Of a stretch of 58,939 nt of DNA, positions 27,015-36,506 are shown piece by piece. Numbering within the stretch: position 1 is the stretch's first letter; each line of letters begins with the position of its first letter. The notes under the pieces are model-generated. The model worked only from the letters and a program-made list of their open reading frames with translations, had not been told where the DNA came from and did no database searches. The position numbers and the translations under genes were made by a program. The DNA lies in NCBI GenBank assembly GCA_964608615.1, contig CAZSQG010000013.1, positions 1 to 58,939 on the forward strand, written 5' to 3'. The DNA comes from CALEUX01 sp964608615. GTDB lineage: Bacteria > Bacteroidota > Bacteroidia > Bacteroidales > Marinilabiliaceae.

Positions 27015-29426
27015 ATGATTGAAATGAAAACAATGAAAATAACATTCCGCAAGCTGTTCCGTAAAGGAGAACACTCAATAACCCGCATTATATCCTTATC
27101 TGCAGGATTGGCTTTTGGTATCTTGCTTTTGTCAGAAGTATTTTACAATTACAGCTTCGATAGTTTTTATCCCGATGCCAACCGTATTTATGCGGTATAT
27201 GAAAACTTCAGAATGGATAAATCGGATAACCAATTGACCAGCTACGATCGTGTTAGTGGGGCCATAGCTCCCGGATTAAAGGCTGAAGTATCCGGGATTG
27301 AAACAGCCACACGTCTTAATCCCATTGGGTCATCTGTCTTTTATACCGAAGACAGGAAAAGTTACAAAGCTGAATTTTCACTTGCCGACGAATATCTTTT
27401 TGAAGTTCTTCCAAGGCCAATAATTAGCGGTAACCCGCAGGAAATTTTTAAAAGTCCAATGACCTGTATGGTTTCAAGTAAAATTGAAGAAGAAATGGGC
27501 GGCAATGTAATTGGCAAAATGATTGAACTAAAAGAATACCCCGATAAAAAGCTGACTATTGCCGGAGTGTTTAAAGCATTACCAGAAAATACCAATTACA
27601 AAAATGACATATTTATTTCGATGGTTTCAATAGGTCAGTTTTTCTCCTGGGATGGTTCAATGAACTGGTTAGGCAACGACCGCTACAGAGCTTTTGTAAA
27701 ACTGGTGCCTGGGGTTGATCCTGAAAGTCTTATGCCAGCTGTTCGCAAAATGCAGGAAAAACATCAGGACATTGTCAACCTGGAAGAAATACAACAAGAC
27801 ATGATACTTAAGTACAGCTTTGAACCAATTAAGACCATTTATGCTAACAAGGCTAAAGACATGACCTTTATTCTTAGTGCCATAGCTTTTACCGTACTTT
27901 TTGTTTCCCTTTTGAATTATATCTTGCTGACATTAAGCGCATTGGTTAATAGAGCTAAAATATCGGCCATACATAAAACATGTGGAGCCCAGGCAGGCGA
28001 CCTTCAGCAAATAATTTTTACAGAGACCTTGCTGCATTTTTTTATTTCCCTGTTGGTTGCATTTATAATTATCCTGGCACTGAAACCTATGGCCGAAGCA
28101 CAAGTTGGGCATCAGCTTTCTTCTGTTTTAAATTCATACGTTATATGGCCATTGTTGGGGCTCATGGTAATTATGGTTCTTGTAATTGGCTACCTGCCTG
28201 GTCGTTTTTTTGCGAGTATTCCGGTTGCCACAGCTTTTCGCAGCTACAGGCAAAAAAGCAATAAATGGAAACTATCCCTGTTGTCGTTACAGTTTATTGG
28301 CGCAACTTTTATTTTTACAGTGCTAACCATTGTTACGCTTCAATACGACAAAATGCGAAATGCCGATCATGGTTACAGTGCCGAAGGCGTTTACTTTGGA
28401 TCGACCAGCGGAATGACCAGCAGTAAATTATCGACCGTATTGAATGAACTCAGGGCCTTACCGGAGATCGAGACCGTTGGATTAGGTTGTTCTATCCCTA
28501 CCGAAGGAGCTTCAGGCAATAATATATCATTACCAAATGAGGAAAAGGAACTCTTTAATATTGCTGACTTCTATTGGGTTGACGAAAACTATCTTTCCAT
28601 TCTTAATATTAGTATAACCGAAGGCAACGCTTTTTCGCAAAAGACAGCAGCTCCTTTCGATTTGCTTATCAGCAATAAAGGTGCGCAAATGCTTGCGATG
28701 AATGCCAAATGGAATGATGGCGTAGTGGGAAAACAAATTCGGGTAAGCAAACATGGCACCAATACAATACGAGGTGTTTTTCCTGATTTTGTGATCAATT
28801 CAATTTCCAGCTCCGACCCACGACCTGCAGTATTCTCATATCTTCCTGAGGATAGGTTTCAGGATAAGGTAGATGAAAATTCTTCGTTCTCTTTCTATAT
28901 TTTGGTAAAAGCCCATGAAGGAGATCAAAGCAGCATCATAAAAAAAATGACCAATATATTCAATATTGCTTTGCCTTATAATGATGCTGTAATAAAAAGT
29001 CTGAAAGACCAACAGACTGCATGTTATGAATCAGAGAAAGGGTTTCGTAACGCCTTGTTGGCCGGTAATGCTGTTATTTTACTCATTACAATAATGGGGT
29101 TACTGGGTTACATCGTAACTGAAGTCTTGCGCCGTCGCAAGGAACTTGCTATCCGAAAAATAAGCGGGGCAAGATTATCAGATATTTTGCGGATTTTTAT
29201 CATGGATCTGGAATACATAGCTATTCCGGCAGTAATTATTGGGTTGTTTGGAGCATGGTATACCGCCAGTAAGTGGATGGAGAACTTTGCATCAAAAATT
29301 TCCCTAACCTGGGGAATATTTGCCTTGTGTAGTCTCTCCATATTTGTACTGATTGCCATAATTGCTTCAGTAAACTACATTGTTGTCGTAAATCGGAATC
29401 CGGTGGAAGCATTGAAGTATGAATAA
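27015..29426 (+). CDS. FtsX-type ABC transporter permease (long), third copy
   Basis: An 803-residue double MacB-PCD/FtsX permease (N-terminal helix about 28-48; coupling motif KISAIHKTCGAQAGDL in the first half and ELAIRKISGARLSDI in the second), ending RNPVEALKYE. In-frame ATGs at 27024 and 27033 are possible starts; MKTMKITFRKLFRKG is the more canonical beginning. Base composition is closer to the rest of the window than in the two preceding permeases. It is separated from copy two by 170 bp and may be co-transcribed with it. No ATPase is adjacent. Confidence 0.85.
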   Translation: MIEMKTMKITFRKLFRKGEHSITRIISLSAGLAFGILLLSEVFYNYSFDSFYPDANRIYAVYENFRMDKSDNQLTSYDRVSGAIAPGLKAEVSGIETATRLNPIGSSVFYTEDRKSYKAEFSLADEYLFEVLPRPIISGNPQEIFKSPMTCMVSSKIEEEMGGNVIGKMIELKEYPDKKLTIAGVFKALPENTNYKNDIFISMVSIGQFFSWDGSMNWLGNDRYRAFVKLVPGVDPESLMPAVRKMQEKHQDIVNLEEIQQDMILKYSFEPIKTIYANKAKDMTFILSAIAFTVLFVSLLNYILLTLSALVNRAKISAIHKTCGAQAGDLQQIIFTETLLHFFISLLVAFIIILALKPMAEAQVGHQLSSVLNSYVIWPLLGLMVIMVLVIGYLPGRFFASIPVATAFRSYRQKSNKWKLSLLSLQFIGATFIFTVLTIVTLQYDKMRNADHGYSAEGVYFGSTSGMTSSKLSTVLNELRALPEIETVGLGCSIPTEGASGNNISLPNEEKELFNIADFYWVDENYLSILNISITEGNAFSQKTAAPFDLLISNKGAQMLAMNAKWNDGVVGKQIRVSKHGTNTIRGVFPDFVINSISSSDPRPAVFSYLPEDRFQDKVDENSSFSFYILVKAHEGDQSSIIKKMTNIFNIALPYNDAVIKSLKDQQTACYESEKGFRNALLAGNAVILLITIMGLLGYIVTEVLRRRKELAIRKISGARLSDILRIFIMDLEYIAIPAVIIGLFGAWYTASKWMENFASKISLTWGIFALCSLSIFVLIAIIASVNYIVVVNRNPVEALKYE

Positions 29427-29689
29427 AAAACCAACGTTTTTTTTATTCCATACTAGCTCTGTTTTTTTGTATCTTAGTAATTAAGTAAAAGGAGTTTTTA
29501 CTAAGACTCCAGTTATTTGCTTTTCACCCAAACCCAAAACATTAGCTTCTCGAGTAAGTGGGGAATGATACAGCATTGATCGTAAGTGATATATGTAAGT
29601 ATTTATTTCCCGTTAGTTTGAAAATGACAAAAAACATATTTAGTGAATTGTAGATATTTTTTTTGAATAAATTCTAAAAGAAGAAGATT

Positions 29690-31321
29690 ATGTTTTGTAA
29701 TCAATGTCAGGAAACAGCCAAAAATACAGGTTGCACAATTAAGGGCGTTTGCGGTAAGACCGAAGAAACCTCCAACATCCAGGATTTATTAATCTTTGCT
29801 TGTCAAGGCTTATCATTTCTTACTATCGAAGCCCGAAAACAAGGAGTCGACACAAATGCTGATAGTAAGCATATTACAAATTGTCTGTTTATGACCATCA
29901 CAAATGCAAATTATGATGATAAGTCATTAATTCAGGCAATTAAGGACTGTAATAACTTTCGCGACAAATTGAAGTTGAAAGTAAAAGTATCTGAGAAGCA
30001 TCAGTCGATTAGTTGGACAGGCAAATCAGATACCGAATTTCATGATAAAGCAAAACAAGTAGGAACGCTTACTTATGATAGTAATGAAGATATTCGCGGA
30101 CTGAAACAATATGTTTTGTTTGGAGTGAAAGGAATTGCAGCTTATGCAGAACACGCTTTGAACCTAGGTTTTGAAGAGCAAGAGATTTATAATTTCATGG
30201 AAGAAAGTTTGGTGATGATAACCAAACAAATTGAATTAAATGATGCTTTAAACTGGTTAGTTCGTACAGGTGAAAATGGCGTAAAAGTGATGGCATTGCT
30301 TGATAAAGCGAATACTGCAACTTTTGGAAATCCTGAAATAACTAAAGTAAATATTGGAGTGCGTAAAAATCCCGGAATACTAATAAGCGGACACGATTTA
30401 AACGATTTAGAGCAACTATTAATACAAACAGAAGGAAAAGGAATAGACATTTATACGCATTCAGAAATGTTGCCTGCAAATGCTTATCCAAAACTTAAGA
30501 AATACAAACATCTCGTTGGTAATTATGGTAATGCATGGCATCGTCAGTTGGAAGAATTTGAGACATTTAACGGTCCGGTTTTATTTACAACAAACTGTTT
30601 AGTTCCTCCTCGAAAAACGACCACCTACAATAACAGAGTATTTACAACAGGAGCGACAGGTATGCCCGAATGGAAAAAAATTGATAAAAAACTTCCAAAC
30701 GGACACAAAGATTTTACCGAAATTATTGAAATGGCAAAAACCAGCGCTCCTCCAACCGAGATTGAAACTGGAGAGATAATTATTGGTTTTGCCCATAATC
30801 AGGTGCTTGCCCTGGCCGATAAAATTCTTGATGCCGTGAATTCAGGAGCTATAAAAAAAATGGTGGTAATGTCGGGCTGTGATGCAAGACACAAAACAAG
30901 AGAATATTACACAGAATTTGCAAAGCAATTACCAAAGGATACGGTAATACTTACTTCGGGTTGTGCAAAGTATCGTTACAATAAATTAAAATTAGGCGAC
31001 ATCAATGGTATACCTCGGGTTTTAGATGCCGGTCAATGTAACGATAGCTATTCGTGGGCCTTTGTAGCGTTAAAACTTAAGGAAGTATTGAAACTTGATG
31101 ATATAAATAAACTACCCATCGTTTTCAATATTGCATGGTACGAGCAGAAAGCAATAATAGTTCATCTGGCGTTACTTTATTTGGGAATTAAAAATACTCA
31201 TGTGGGACCAACATTGCCTGCCTGGTTAACACCTAATTTACTAAAAACGGTTCAAGATCTTTTTGGCGTTCAAACCATAAAAACTGTTGAAGAAGACATG
31301 CGTGTTTTTGAGTTAGCTTAA
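29690..31321 (+). CDS. hcp: Hydroxylamine reductase / hybrid-cluster protein
   Basis: A 543-residue Hcp (prismane) protein. The N-terminal cysteine set MFCNQCQETAKNTGC...GVCGK binds the [4Fe-4S] or [2Fe-2S] cluster. Downstream are the hybrid-cluster ligands: GHDL, TNCLVPP, SGCDAR, SGCAKYRYNK and DAGQCNDSYS. Length fits the family. Hcp proteins act on reactive nitrogen species (hydroxylamine reductase in vitro; NO reductase and protein S-nitrosylase in E. coli) in anaerobic or microaerobic cells. No hcr partner is adjacent, as is usual for anaerobes. No clear FNR- or HcpR-type palindrome was seen upstream. Confidence 0.95.
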   Translation: MFCNQCQETAKNTGCTIKGVCGKTEETSNIQDLLIFACQGLSFLTIEARKQGVDTNADSKHITNCLFMTITNANYDDKSLIQAIKDCNNFRDKLKLKVKVSEKHQSISWTGKSDTEFHDKAKQVGTLTYDSNEDIRGLKQYVLFGVKGIAAYAEHALNLGFEEQEIYNFMEESLVMITKQIELNDALNWLVRTGENGVKVMALLDKANTATFGNPEITKVNIGVRKNPGILISGHDLNDLEQLLIQTEGKGIDIYTHSEMLPANAYPKLKKYKHLVGNYGNAWHRQLEEFETFNGPVLFTTNCLVPPRKTTTYNNRVFTTGATGMPEWKKIDKKLPNGHKDFTEIIEMAKTSAPPTEIETGEIIIGFAHNQVLALADKILDAVNSGAIKKMVVMSGCDARHKTREYYTEFAKQLPKDTVILTSGCAKYRYNKLKLGDINGIPRVLDAGQCNDSYSWAFVALKLKEVLKLDDINKLPIVFNIAWYEQKAIIVHLALLYLGIKNTHVGPTLPAWLTPNLLKTVQDLFGVQTIKTVEEDMRVFELA

Positions 31322-31950
31322 AAAATGAAGTTACGGACGATGATAAATTAATTTGGTGTAACTATTCAGATAATTTAGAAAGTCATAATAACAACAAGAT
31401 GAAAGGTAACCGCAAAGACGCAGAGGAAATCGCAAAGAACGCAAAGATTTTGTTACTAATTCCTTGCGATCTCAGCGAATAAATAAGTTTGAGACCTTTG
31501 CGTTTAATCTTTTTATCATGTATATCATTATTATAACCCTCCTGGATAGTTGCAATTTTTTCTTGCATGGAAGTGAATAAAAGCACAATAGTTAAAGCTA
31601 TAAGGAAGTTGTAGAACAAACAGAGTAGCCGTGGAGCGGCGGCAGAACGGTAGCAAAAATGTGAATAATAAAGAAATAAGCTGCGAAGCTGCGACAGGTA
31701 TTGTGAAAATTTGTTTGGTTCTGGCTCGTCCAGGTTAGGTAAATTGCTTAACTAAACTACATAGTTTTTTTGACTGAGTTTTTATAGAATTTATTGTACG
31801 AATGCGAACAGTTATCGTTTCAAAATTGGGCAATGCAAGCTATGATGTAGTACTAAACGGCATAGGTAAATGTCATATATATAGGTAGATATAGTTTTTG
31901 GCATTATTAATGCTTCAATAGGTTCAAACAACTTAATGGAGGCATTAAAA
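31322..31950. other. intergenic repeat-rich region
   Basis: CGCAAAG occurs at 31411, 31431 and 31440, with its complement CTTTGCG at 31496-31502. This is a kind of non-coding repeat often met in Bacteroidota intergenic DNA. At 31625-31705 are GC-rich palindromic stretches (GCCG-TGGAG-CGGC, and AGCTGCGAAGCTGCG) resembling REP units. The minus-strand frame across 31383-31619 is a translation of this repeat, not a gene. The 250 bp before the DWM gene are AT-rich leader. Confidence 0.5.
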
Positions 31951-32568
31951 ATGAAAACACAAGTTAATTATCAAACCAGAGGGATTAGGTACATAACAGT
32001 TGTACTGGCAGTGAGCCTTTTTTTGATTGTTTTCTTTTCTCAATTTAAAAGTTACAAAGAAGACTATCATAACATTTCTTTTTTAAGTTCTACTTCAAGC
32101 GAAATTACCCCAATATCTCTTACCTCAGAGGCTAAAGTAACATCTGAATCAGTTGAAGTGGAGGTGGTAACACAGAAAGCTAAAGCTGAAACAAACAACT
32201 CGACAGGCATTTCAATCATTGAAAGTGCTGAGGCTGAAATAGACCTCAAAGATTGGATGGTTGAAGCCTCTGCATGGAATGATGGACTGGAATCTGAAAT
32301 TGAATTGGTTATTACCGATTGGATGGTTAGTAGCGATCCATGGATTATTTCGGATGGAAATATTGAGGGATTATTGGAGCTTGAGGATTGGATGTTAGAT
32401 ACGGCTTCATGGAATTTGATTGAAGATTCTTATTTTGTTGAAGAAAGAGATGATATTGTATATATACAAGACTGGATGGTTAGTGAAGATTCATGGTTTG
32501 ATGCTTTGAAAACAGAACAAGTTATTATTCAGGAAGAAAGGTTGATGACTATAAATAGTATTCTTTGA
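31951..32568 (+). CDS. Membrane-anchored protein with four DWM repeats
   Basis: ATG at 31951 is preferred over the in-frame ATG at 31936 because a GGAGG (31938-31942) sits 8 bp before it. The 205-residue product has one transmembrane segment (about residues 14-33) and then an acidic region. Four copies of a short motif follow, spaced by about 25 to 36 residues: DWMVEASAWN, DWMVSSDPWI, DWMLDTASWN and DWMVSEDSWF (consensus DWM[VL]xxxxW). Proteins with tandem DWM-type repeats occur in Bacteroidota but I know of no assigned function. The topology would place the repeats in the periplasm. No obvious operon partner. Confidence 0.75.
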   Translation: MKTQVNYQTRGIRYITVVLAVSLFLIVFFSQFKSYKEDYHNISFLSSTSSEITPISLTSEAKVTSESVEVEVVTQKAKAETNNSTGISIIESAEAEIDLKDWMVEASAWNDGLESEIELVITDWMVSSDPWIISDGNIEGLLELEDWMLDTASWNLIEDSYFVEERDDIVYIQDWMVSEDSWFDALKTEQVIIQEERLMTINSIL

Positions 32569-32814
32569 TTATTTATAGCTCAAAAGGGTTGGTCTGTTTT
32601 TAAATGTGATTTAACGATGTAGTAGCCAGTAAAATATACATTGAGCAAAATTATTTGACTATGAAACGAGCATGATTCGTTAAACACAAACGCGGATGAA
32701 TTGAAAATAAGCGGAGCCAAAATTCATTATGCAAGTTCTCCCGGTGAATCGGGACTACCTGTACCGGCTGAAAGACGGGAGGCTATGCGACCATATTTCT
32801 AAAATTATTTACCG
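32569..32814. other. intergenic with nested GC-rich palindromes
   Basis: Between the DWM gene and the DUF2807 gene a GC-rich island at 32730-32795 contains nested inverted repeats: TCCCG/CGGGA (32739-32743 and 32750-32754) inside a larger CTCCCG/CGGGAG pair (32738-32743 and 32776-32781). It may be a remnant of a small palindromic element or a structured leader. Confidence 0.35.
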
Positions 32815-33555
32815 ATGAAAATTGAAAATGTACTAAGAGGATTTATTGCCCTGTTCCTAATCAGTATCTCAGCAAATGGATGCAGGCCCGAAAATAGTAG
32901 TATCAGAGTAAAGCCGGGGCATGATGATACTGTTCAGTCAAGAGATGTCACAAGTTTTAATAGAATTGATATTGATGGCAATTTTACTGTTTATCTTGAG
33001 AATGGTGAAACATGTAGCGTAACTGTTGAGGGTGACGAAGAGGTTTTAAATGTTTTAATGACTGAGGTTGAGGATGGAACGTTGAAAATTGGATATGTTA
33101 ATGAGCATTATGAAGAAATGAATCAGTCGGTAATTGTAAAGATTAGAGTTGTTGATCTTAAAGAAATAAAAGGCCAGAAATCGCTTAAAGTAGTAACAAC
33201 AGATATTTTTCAGTTCAACGAACTTATTCTTGATTTTGCAGGAGCTGTTAATATGGATCTAGAACTTTCAGGCAAATCTTTATCAGGTGTTTTTGCAGGA
33301 GCTTCTTTCATTACTCTTAATGGCAAAGTTAACTCTTTAAAATTTGAGATGGCAGGGGCTGGCAAACTAAAGGCGTTTGGGCTTGATGCAAAAGATGTAG
33401 ATCTGGAACTGGCAGGTGCCAGGAAAACCGAGGTTAGTGTTTCTGAAAATTTAAGGGTAAATATGGCAGGGGCCTGCTATGTTACATATAAAGGAAATCC
33501 CTCCAATGTTTTTTCAAATATTAGTGGCATTGGTCGTGTTAAAAAAGTGGATTGA
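32815..33555 (+). CDS. DUF2807 (GIN domain) lipoprotein
   Basis: A 246-residue lipoprotein. The lipobox SANGC puts the acylated cysteine at residue 23. The mature part is the head GIN domain (DUF2807) with the typical start RDVTSFNRIDIDGNFTVYLE. Repetitive right-handed beta-helix turns rich in GA follow (DFAGAVNM, MAGAGKL, LAGARK, MAGACY). Common in Bacteroidota, it is suggested to be an adhesin- or polymer-binding surface protein without a proven role. A single-gene unit convergent with the AI-2E-type permease. Confidence 0.85.
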   Translation: MKIENVLRGFIALFLISISANGCRPENSSIRVKPGHDDTVQSRDVTSFNRIDIDGNFTVYLENGETCSVTVEGDEEVLNVLMTEVEDGTLKIGYVNEHYEEMNQSVIVKIRVVDLKEIKGQKSLKVVTTDIFQFNELILDFAGAVNMDLELSGKSLSGVFAGASFITLNGKVNSLKFEMAGAGKLKAFGLDAKDVDLELAGARKTEVSVSENLRVNMAGACYVTYKGNPSNVFSNISGIGRVKKVD

Positions 33556-33563
33556 TTTTCATG

Positions 33564-34736
33564 TTATTTAGTGGTGTCAGGAATTTTTTCAATATCAGAT
33601 GATGCCATTACATCTGTAACAACCTGTTCTTTGAGAATAAATTGTTTGTAGTACGAAAATAACATGGTGGTAAATGGAAGTGCAAGCAACATACCAAGAA
33701 TACCCATTATACTACCCCATACCGAAAGCGAAAGAAGAATTATGGCAGGATTCATGTTATAAGCTTTACCCATTATTTTGGGCGTTAAAATGGTTTCCTG
33801 GATAATCTGTACAACAACAAAAACTAAGAGCACCAATAATAAATACTGGCCAAAATTTTGATTGGTCTCAATGGCTCTTAATAGTGCCAGAAACGTTGCC
33901 GGAATAAAACCAACCACCTGAAGATATGGAACAATATTGAGCATCCCGATAAAGAGACCAAGAGTGACAGCCATAGGCATTCCAATAATTGAAAAGCCAA
34001 TTGCCAGCAATACTCCTACAATTAGTGCGATTGAAAACTGGGCTCTGAAATATACGCGCATGGATTTTTTCAGATCCTCGGAAATGGTTATTGCTAAATC
34101 GCGGTGCTTTTGAGGGATCAAATTTTGCCAGCCCTCTTCTATTTTTTTGTAGTCAAGAAGTATGAAAAATAAATAGAGCAGAACAACTGAAATGCCAAGA
34201 ATACCAAAAATAACACTCATTGAGCCGGTAAAGACCGAACGAACTGAATTGAGTAAAACTGTTGTAAATTGTGTGACATCTTGTGCTCCAAGGAAATCCT
34301 GGAAACTTTGACTAAGTAACCATTGGTTGATCCATTGATTTACTCCTTCGGGGAAAAACTGGTTAAAACTGTGGGTTTTAAGGAAGATTTGAATCATTGA
34401 AGCCATCTTAGAAGCCTCAGAAATAAAACGAGGAATTAACCACCAACTTATTGCTGATAAAAAAATCAGGAATAATAACATGGTTAAGGAAACTGAAATG
34501 CCCCGGTGTTTGATTCTTAATCGTTTTTGGAAAAATGTAACAACTGGGTCAGAAAGATAAGCCATCAATAAGGCAATGAAAAAAGGAATTAGCACATTAC
34601 TAATGGACCGAATAATTAGAATCAGTCCTAAAATAATTGATATAGTGATCAAAAGCCTTATAAAACGATCAAATGTAAATGGTTTGTCAGGAAACAATCC
34701 GCCATTCGATGAAGATATATTGTTTTGAGTATTCAT
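33564..34736 (-). CDS. AI-2E/PerM-family permease (UPF0118)
   Basis: A 390-residue polytopic protein with about seven to eight membrane segments (about 28-75, 80-105, 165-195, 225-330, 345-375). It has the family's conserved C-terminal elements IGFSIIGMPMAVTLGLFIGMLNIVPYLQ (about 243-270) and a PKIMGKAYNMNPAIILLSL segment. Members transport AI-2 (TqsA), sodium/protons or other small solutes, and specificity cannot be read from the sequence. It is divergent from the lipoprotein at 35072 and has a good promoter -7 box 27 bp upstream of its start. Confidence 0.88.
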   Translation of the reverse strand: MNTQNNISSSNGGLFPDKPFTFDRFIRLLITISIILGLILIIRSISNVLIPFFIALLMAYLSDPVVTFFQKRLRIKHRGISVSLTMLLFLIFLSAISWWLIPRFISEASKMASMIQIFLKTHSFNQFFPEGVNQWINQWLLSQSFQDFLGAQDVTQFTTVLLNSVRSVFTGSMSVIFGILGISVVLLYLFFILLDYKKIEEGWQNLIPQKHRDLAITISEDLKKSMRVYFRAQFSIALIVGVLLAIGFSIIGMPMAVTLGLFIGMLNIVPYLQVVGFIPATFLALLRAIETNQNFGQYLLLVLLVFVVVQIIQETILTPKIMGKAYNMNPAIILLSLSVWGSIMGILGMLLALPFTTMLFSYYKQFILKEQVVTDVMASSDIEKIPDTTK

Positions 34737-34762
34737 TTTGTCGGTTTATTGTCGATTATTGG

Positions 34763-34770
34763 CAAAGTTA
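34763..34770 (-). promoter_or_regulatory. -7 box (TAACTTTG, minus strand) of the AI-2E-type permease gene
   Basis: The plus strand CAAAGTTA reads TAACTTTG on the minus strand, a match to TAnnTTTG, 27 bp before the start codon. The rest of the 335-bp divergent gap (34737-35071) is AT-rich and shows no gene. Confidence 0.5.
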
Positions 34771-35071
34771 TTGAAAGTAGAATAATAAGTGTAAACTTTG
34801 ACTTCTTTTTTATAATTGAAGTAAAGTGCTGTGTAATTTTCGTTAAAATTTAAATTCTTGAAGTTTTTATTAGTTGTTATCGGGCTAATATGTTAAAGAT
34901 CAGAGGGTAACTTTTAATGCCAAAAAGCGTAAAATATGCATGTTAATATTTGTAAAAAAAAGTGGATCTTTTATAAAAATATAATAGGCTTTTTCGCGTT
35001 GTTTTAATAAATTGCATATTAATGGGACGGCTTTTTTTGTTAAGATTGATACAGTAAGTTGATAGTAAAAT

Positions 35072-36499
35072 ATGTTCAGGTTTTTAAAAATATTGCTTGT
35101 TATTACTACCATATCCGGATTATGGGGTTGCGAACGCGACTACTTCTTCCGAGGGGGTAGTGAAGGGCTTTATTTTTCGGCCGACACCGTAATGTTCGAC
35201 ACCATTTTTACATCCATTGGTTCTACTACACAACATTTTCGGGTTTATAATCCATATAGCAGTGATTTGACTATTGACGCTATAACTTTAGCCGGTGGCG
35301 ATGAATCCAAATTTCGACTCAATATTAATGGCTTCCCGGAAAATTCGTTAAGTGATATGCCTGTTCGTGCCGGCGATAGTTTGTTTATTTTTGTGGAGCT
35401 AACTATTGATCCAACCGGTAGTAATACTCCATTTGTAGTTACTGATTCAATCCTTTTTTATACGAGAGAACGTGTGCAAAGTGTAAAGCTTATAGCTTAT
35501 GGACAGGATGTTATTCTTTTAAAAAAGGAGTGGCTGAAAACTCAACGGTTTACGAAAGAAAAACCTTATTTGATTTATGATTATGTGGTTGTTGACACGG
35601 CCGAAACATTAACCATTGAACCTGGAGCAAGGCTCCATTTTCATAAGAATTCAAGCCTCATTGTTTTGGGAACCCTCGAAGTTAAGGGAACAAAAGAAGA
35701 ACCTGTGTCTTTTATGGGCGCGCGGCTCGAAGAATGGTATGCCGATAAGCCTGGTCAATGGGGTTATATTCACCTAATGCCGGGTAGTAAAAACCACGTG
35801 ATAGAAAACGCCTACATAAAAAATAGCACTATGGGTATTGTGGTGGATTCGGTGGGAATGGACGAAACGGCACCACTTTATTTATCAAATACTCGCATTG
35901 AACATGTTGCTAAACAGGGTTTAATGGCGCAGACCTCTTCAATTGTGGCTAATAATTGCTTTGTTGGTGATTGTGGTAGTGCATCTATTGCATTAACTGT
36001 TGGTGGTAATTACGAATTTTACCATTGTACTGTTGCAAATTATTACCGGTGGGCTTATCGCAGTTCTCCGGCTTTGCTCCTTTCAAATTATTACCTCGAT
36101 CAGGAAGGAGCTGTACGCACCAAAGATCTGAAATCGGCATTGTTCTCAAATTGCATTATTGATGGACGGGCCGAAAATGAAATTGGTCTTGATTTTAAAC
36201 GTCCTAAAGGTGGAGATTTGGACATTATTAATTATCGGTTCGATCATTCCTTAATAAGGACAGCTGTTAGTAATGAATTACTCGCTAATTCCAAATATTA
36301 CAGGAATGTGATTGTTAATGAGGATCCTAAATTTATTGATCCTTATGAATTTAATTTTCAGCTCGACACTCTTTCTATAGCCAAGGATGCTGGTGATATT
36401 GCTATAGGCCAACTTTTCCCTAAAGATATTCATGGAAATTCACGCGTTAGTGATGAAGGTCCTGATTTAGGCGCATTTGAAAGAATCGAGAAGGAATAA
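35072..36499 (+). CDS. Beta-helix lipoprotein
   Basis: A 475-residue lipoprotein (GLWGC lipobox, acylated cysteine at residue 20). Residues about 35-150 form an Ig-like/choice-of-anchor beta-sandwich (FSADTVMFDTIFTSIGSTTQ, phrases typical of Bacteroidota exported proteins). The remainder is a right-handed parallel beta-helix with polymorphic repeats (LTIEPGARLHFHKNSSLIVLG, LEVKGTKEEPVSFMG). It is likely exported to the cell surface; ligand unknown. The next gene starts 7 bp after its stop and is probably co-transcribed. Confidence 0.8.
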   Translation: MFRFLKILLVITTISGLWGCERDYFFRGGSEGLYFSADTVMFDTIFTSIGSTTQHFRVYNPYSSDLTIDAITLAGGDESKFRLNINGFPENSLSDMPVRAGDSLFIFVELTIDPTGSNTPFVVTDSILFYTRERVQSVKLIAYGQDVILLKKEWLKTQRFTKEKPYLIYDYVVVDTAETLTIEPGARLHFHKNSSLIVLGTLEVKGTKEEPVSFMGARLEEWYADKPGQWGYIHLMPGSKNHVIENAYIKNSTMGIVVDSVGMDETAPLYLSNTRIEHVAKQGLMAQTSSIVANNCFVGDCGSASIALTVGGNYEFYHCTVANYYRWAYRSSPALLLSNYYLDQEGAVRTKDLKSALFSNCIIDGRAENEIGLDFKRPKGGDLDIINYRFDHSLIRTAVSNELLANSKYYRNVIVNEDPKFIDPYEFNFQLDTLSIAKDAGDIAIGQLFPKDIHGNSRVSDEGPDLGAFERIEKE

Positions 36500-36506
36500 T
36501 ATTATT

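Noticed and set aside
31383..31619. 78-codon minus-strand frame with SLRSQGISNKIF
   Set aside because: It is a translation of the CGCAAAG repeat element.
32700..32800. Group II intron or retron RNA
   Set aside because: The GC-rich palindromes suggested a structured RNA, but no intron domain V signature and no reverse transcriptase gene are present.
34900..35112. 70-codon minus-strand frame in the divergent gap
   Set aside because: It overlaps the start of the beta-helix lipoprotein gene and has no family. AT-rich chance frame.
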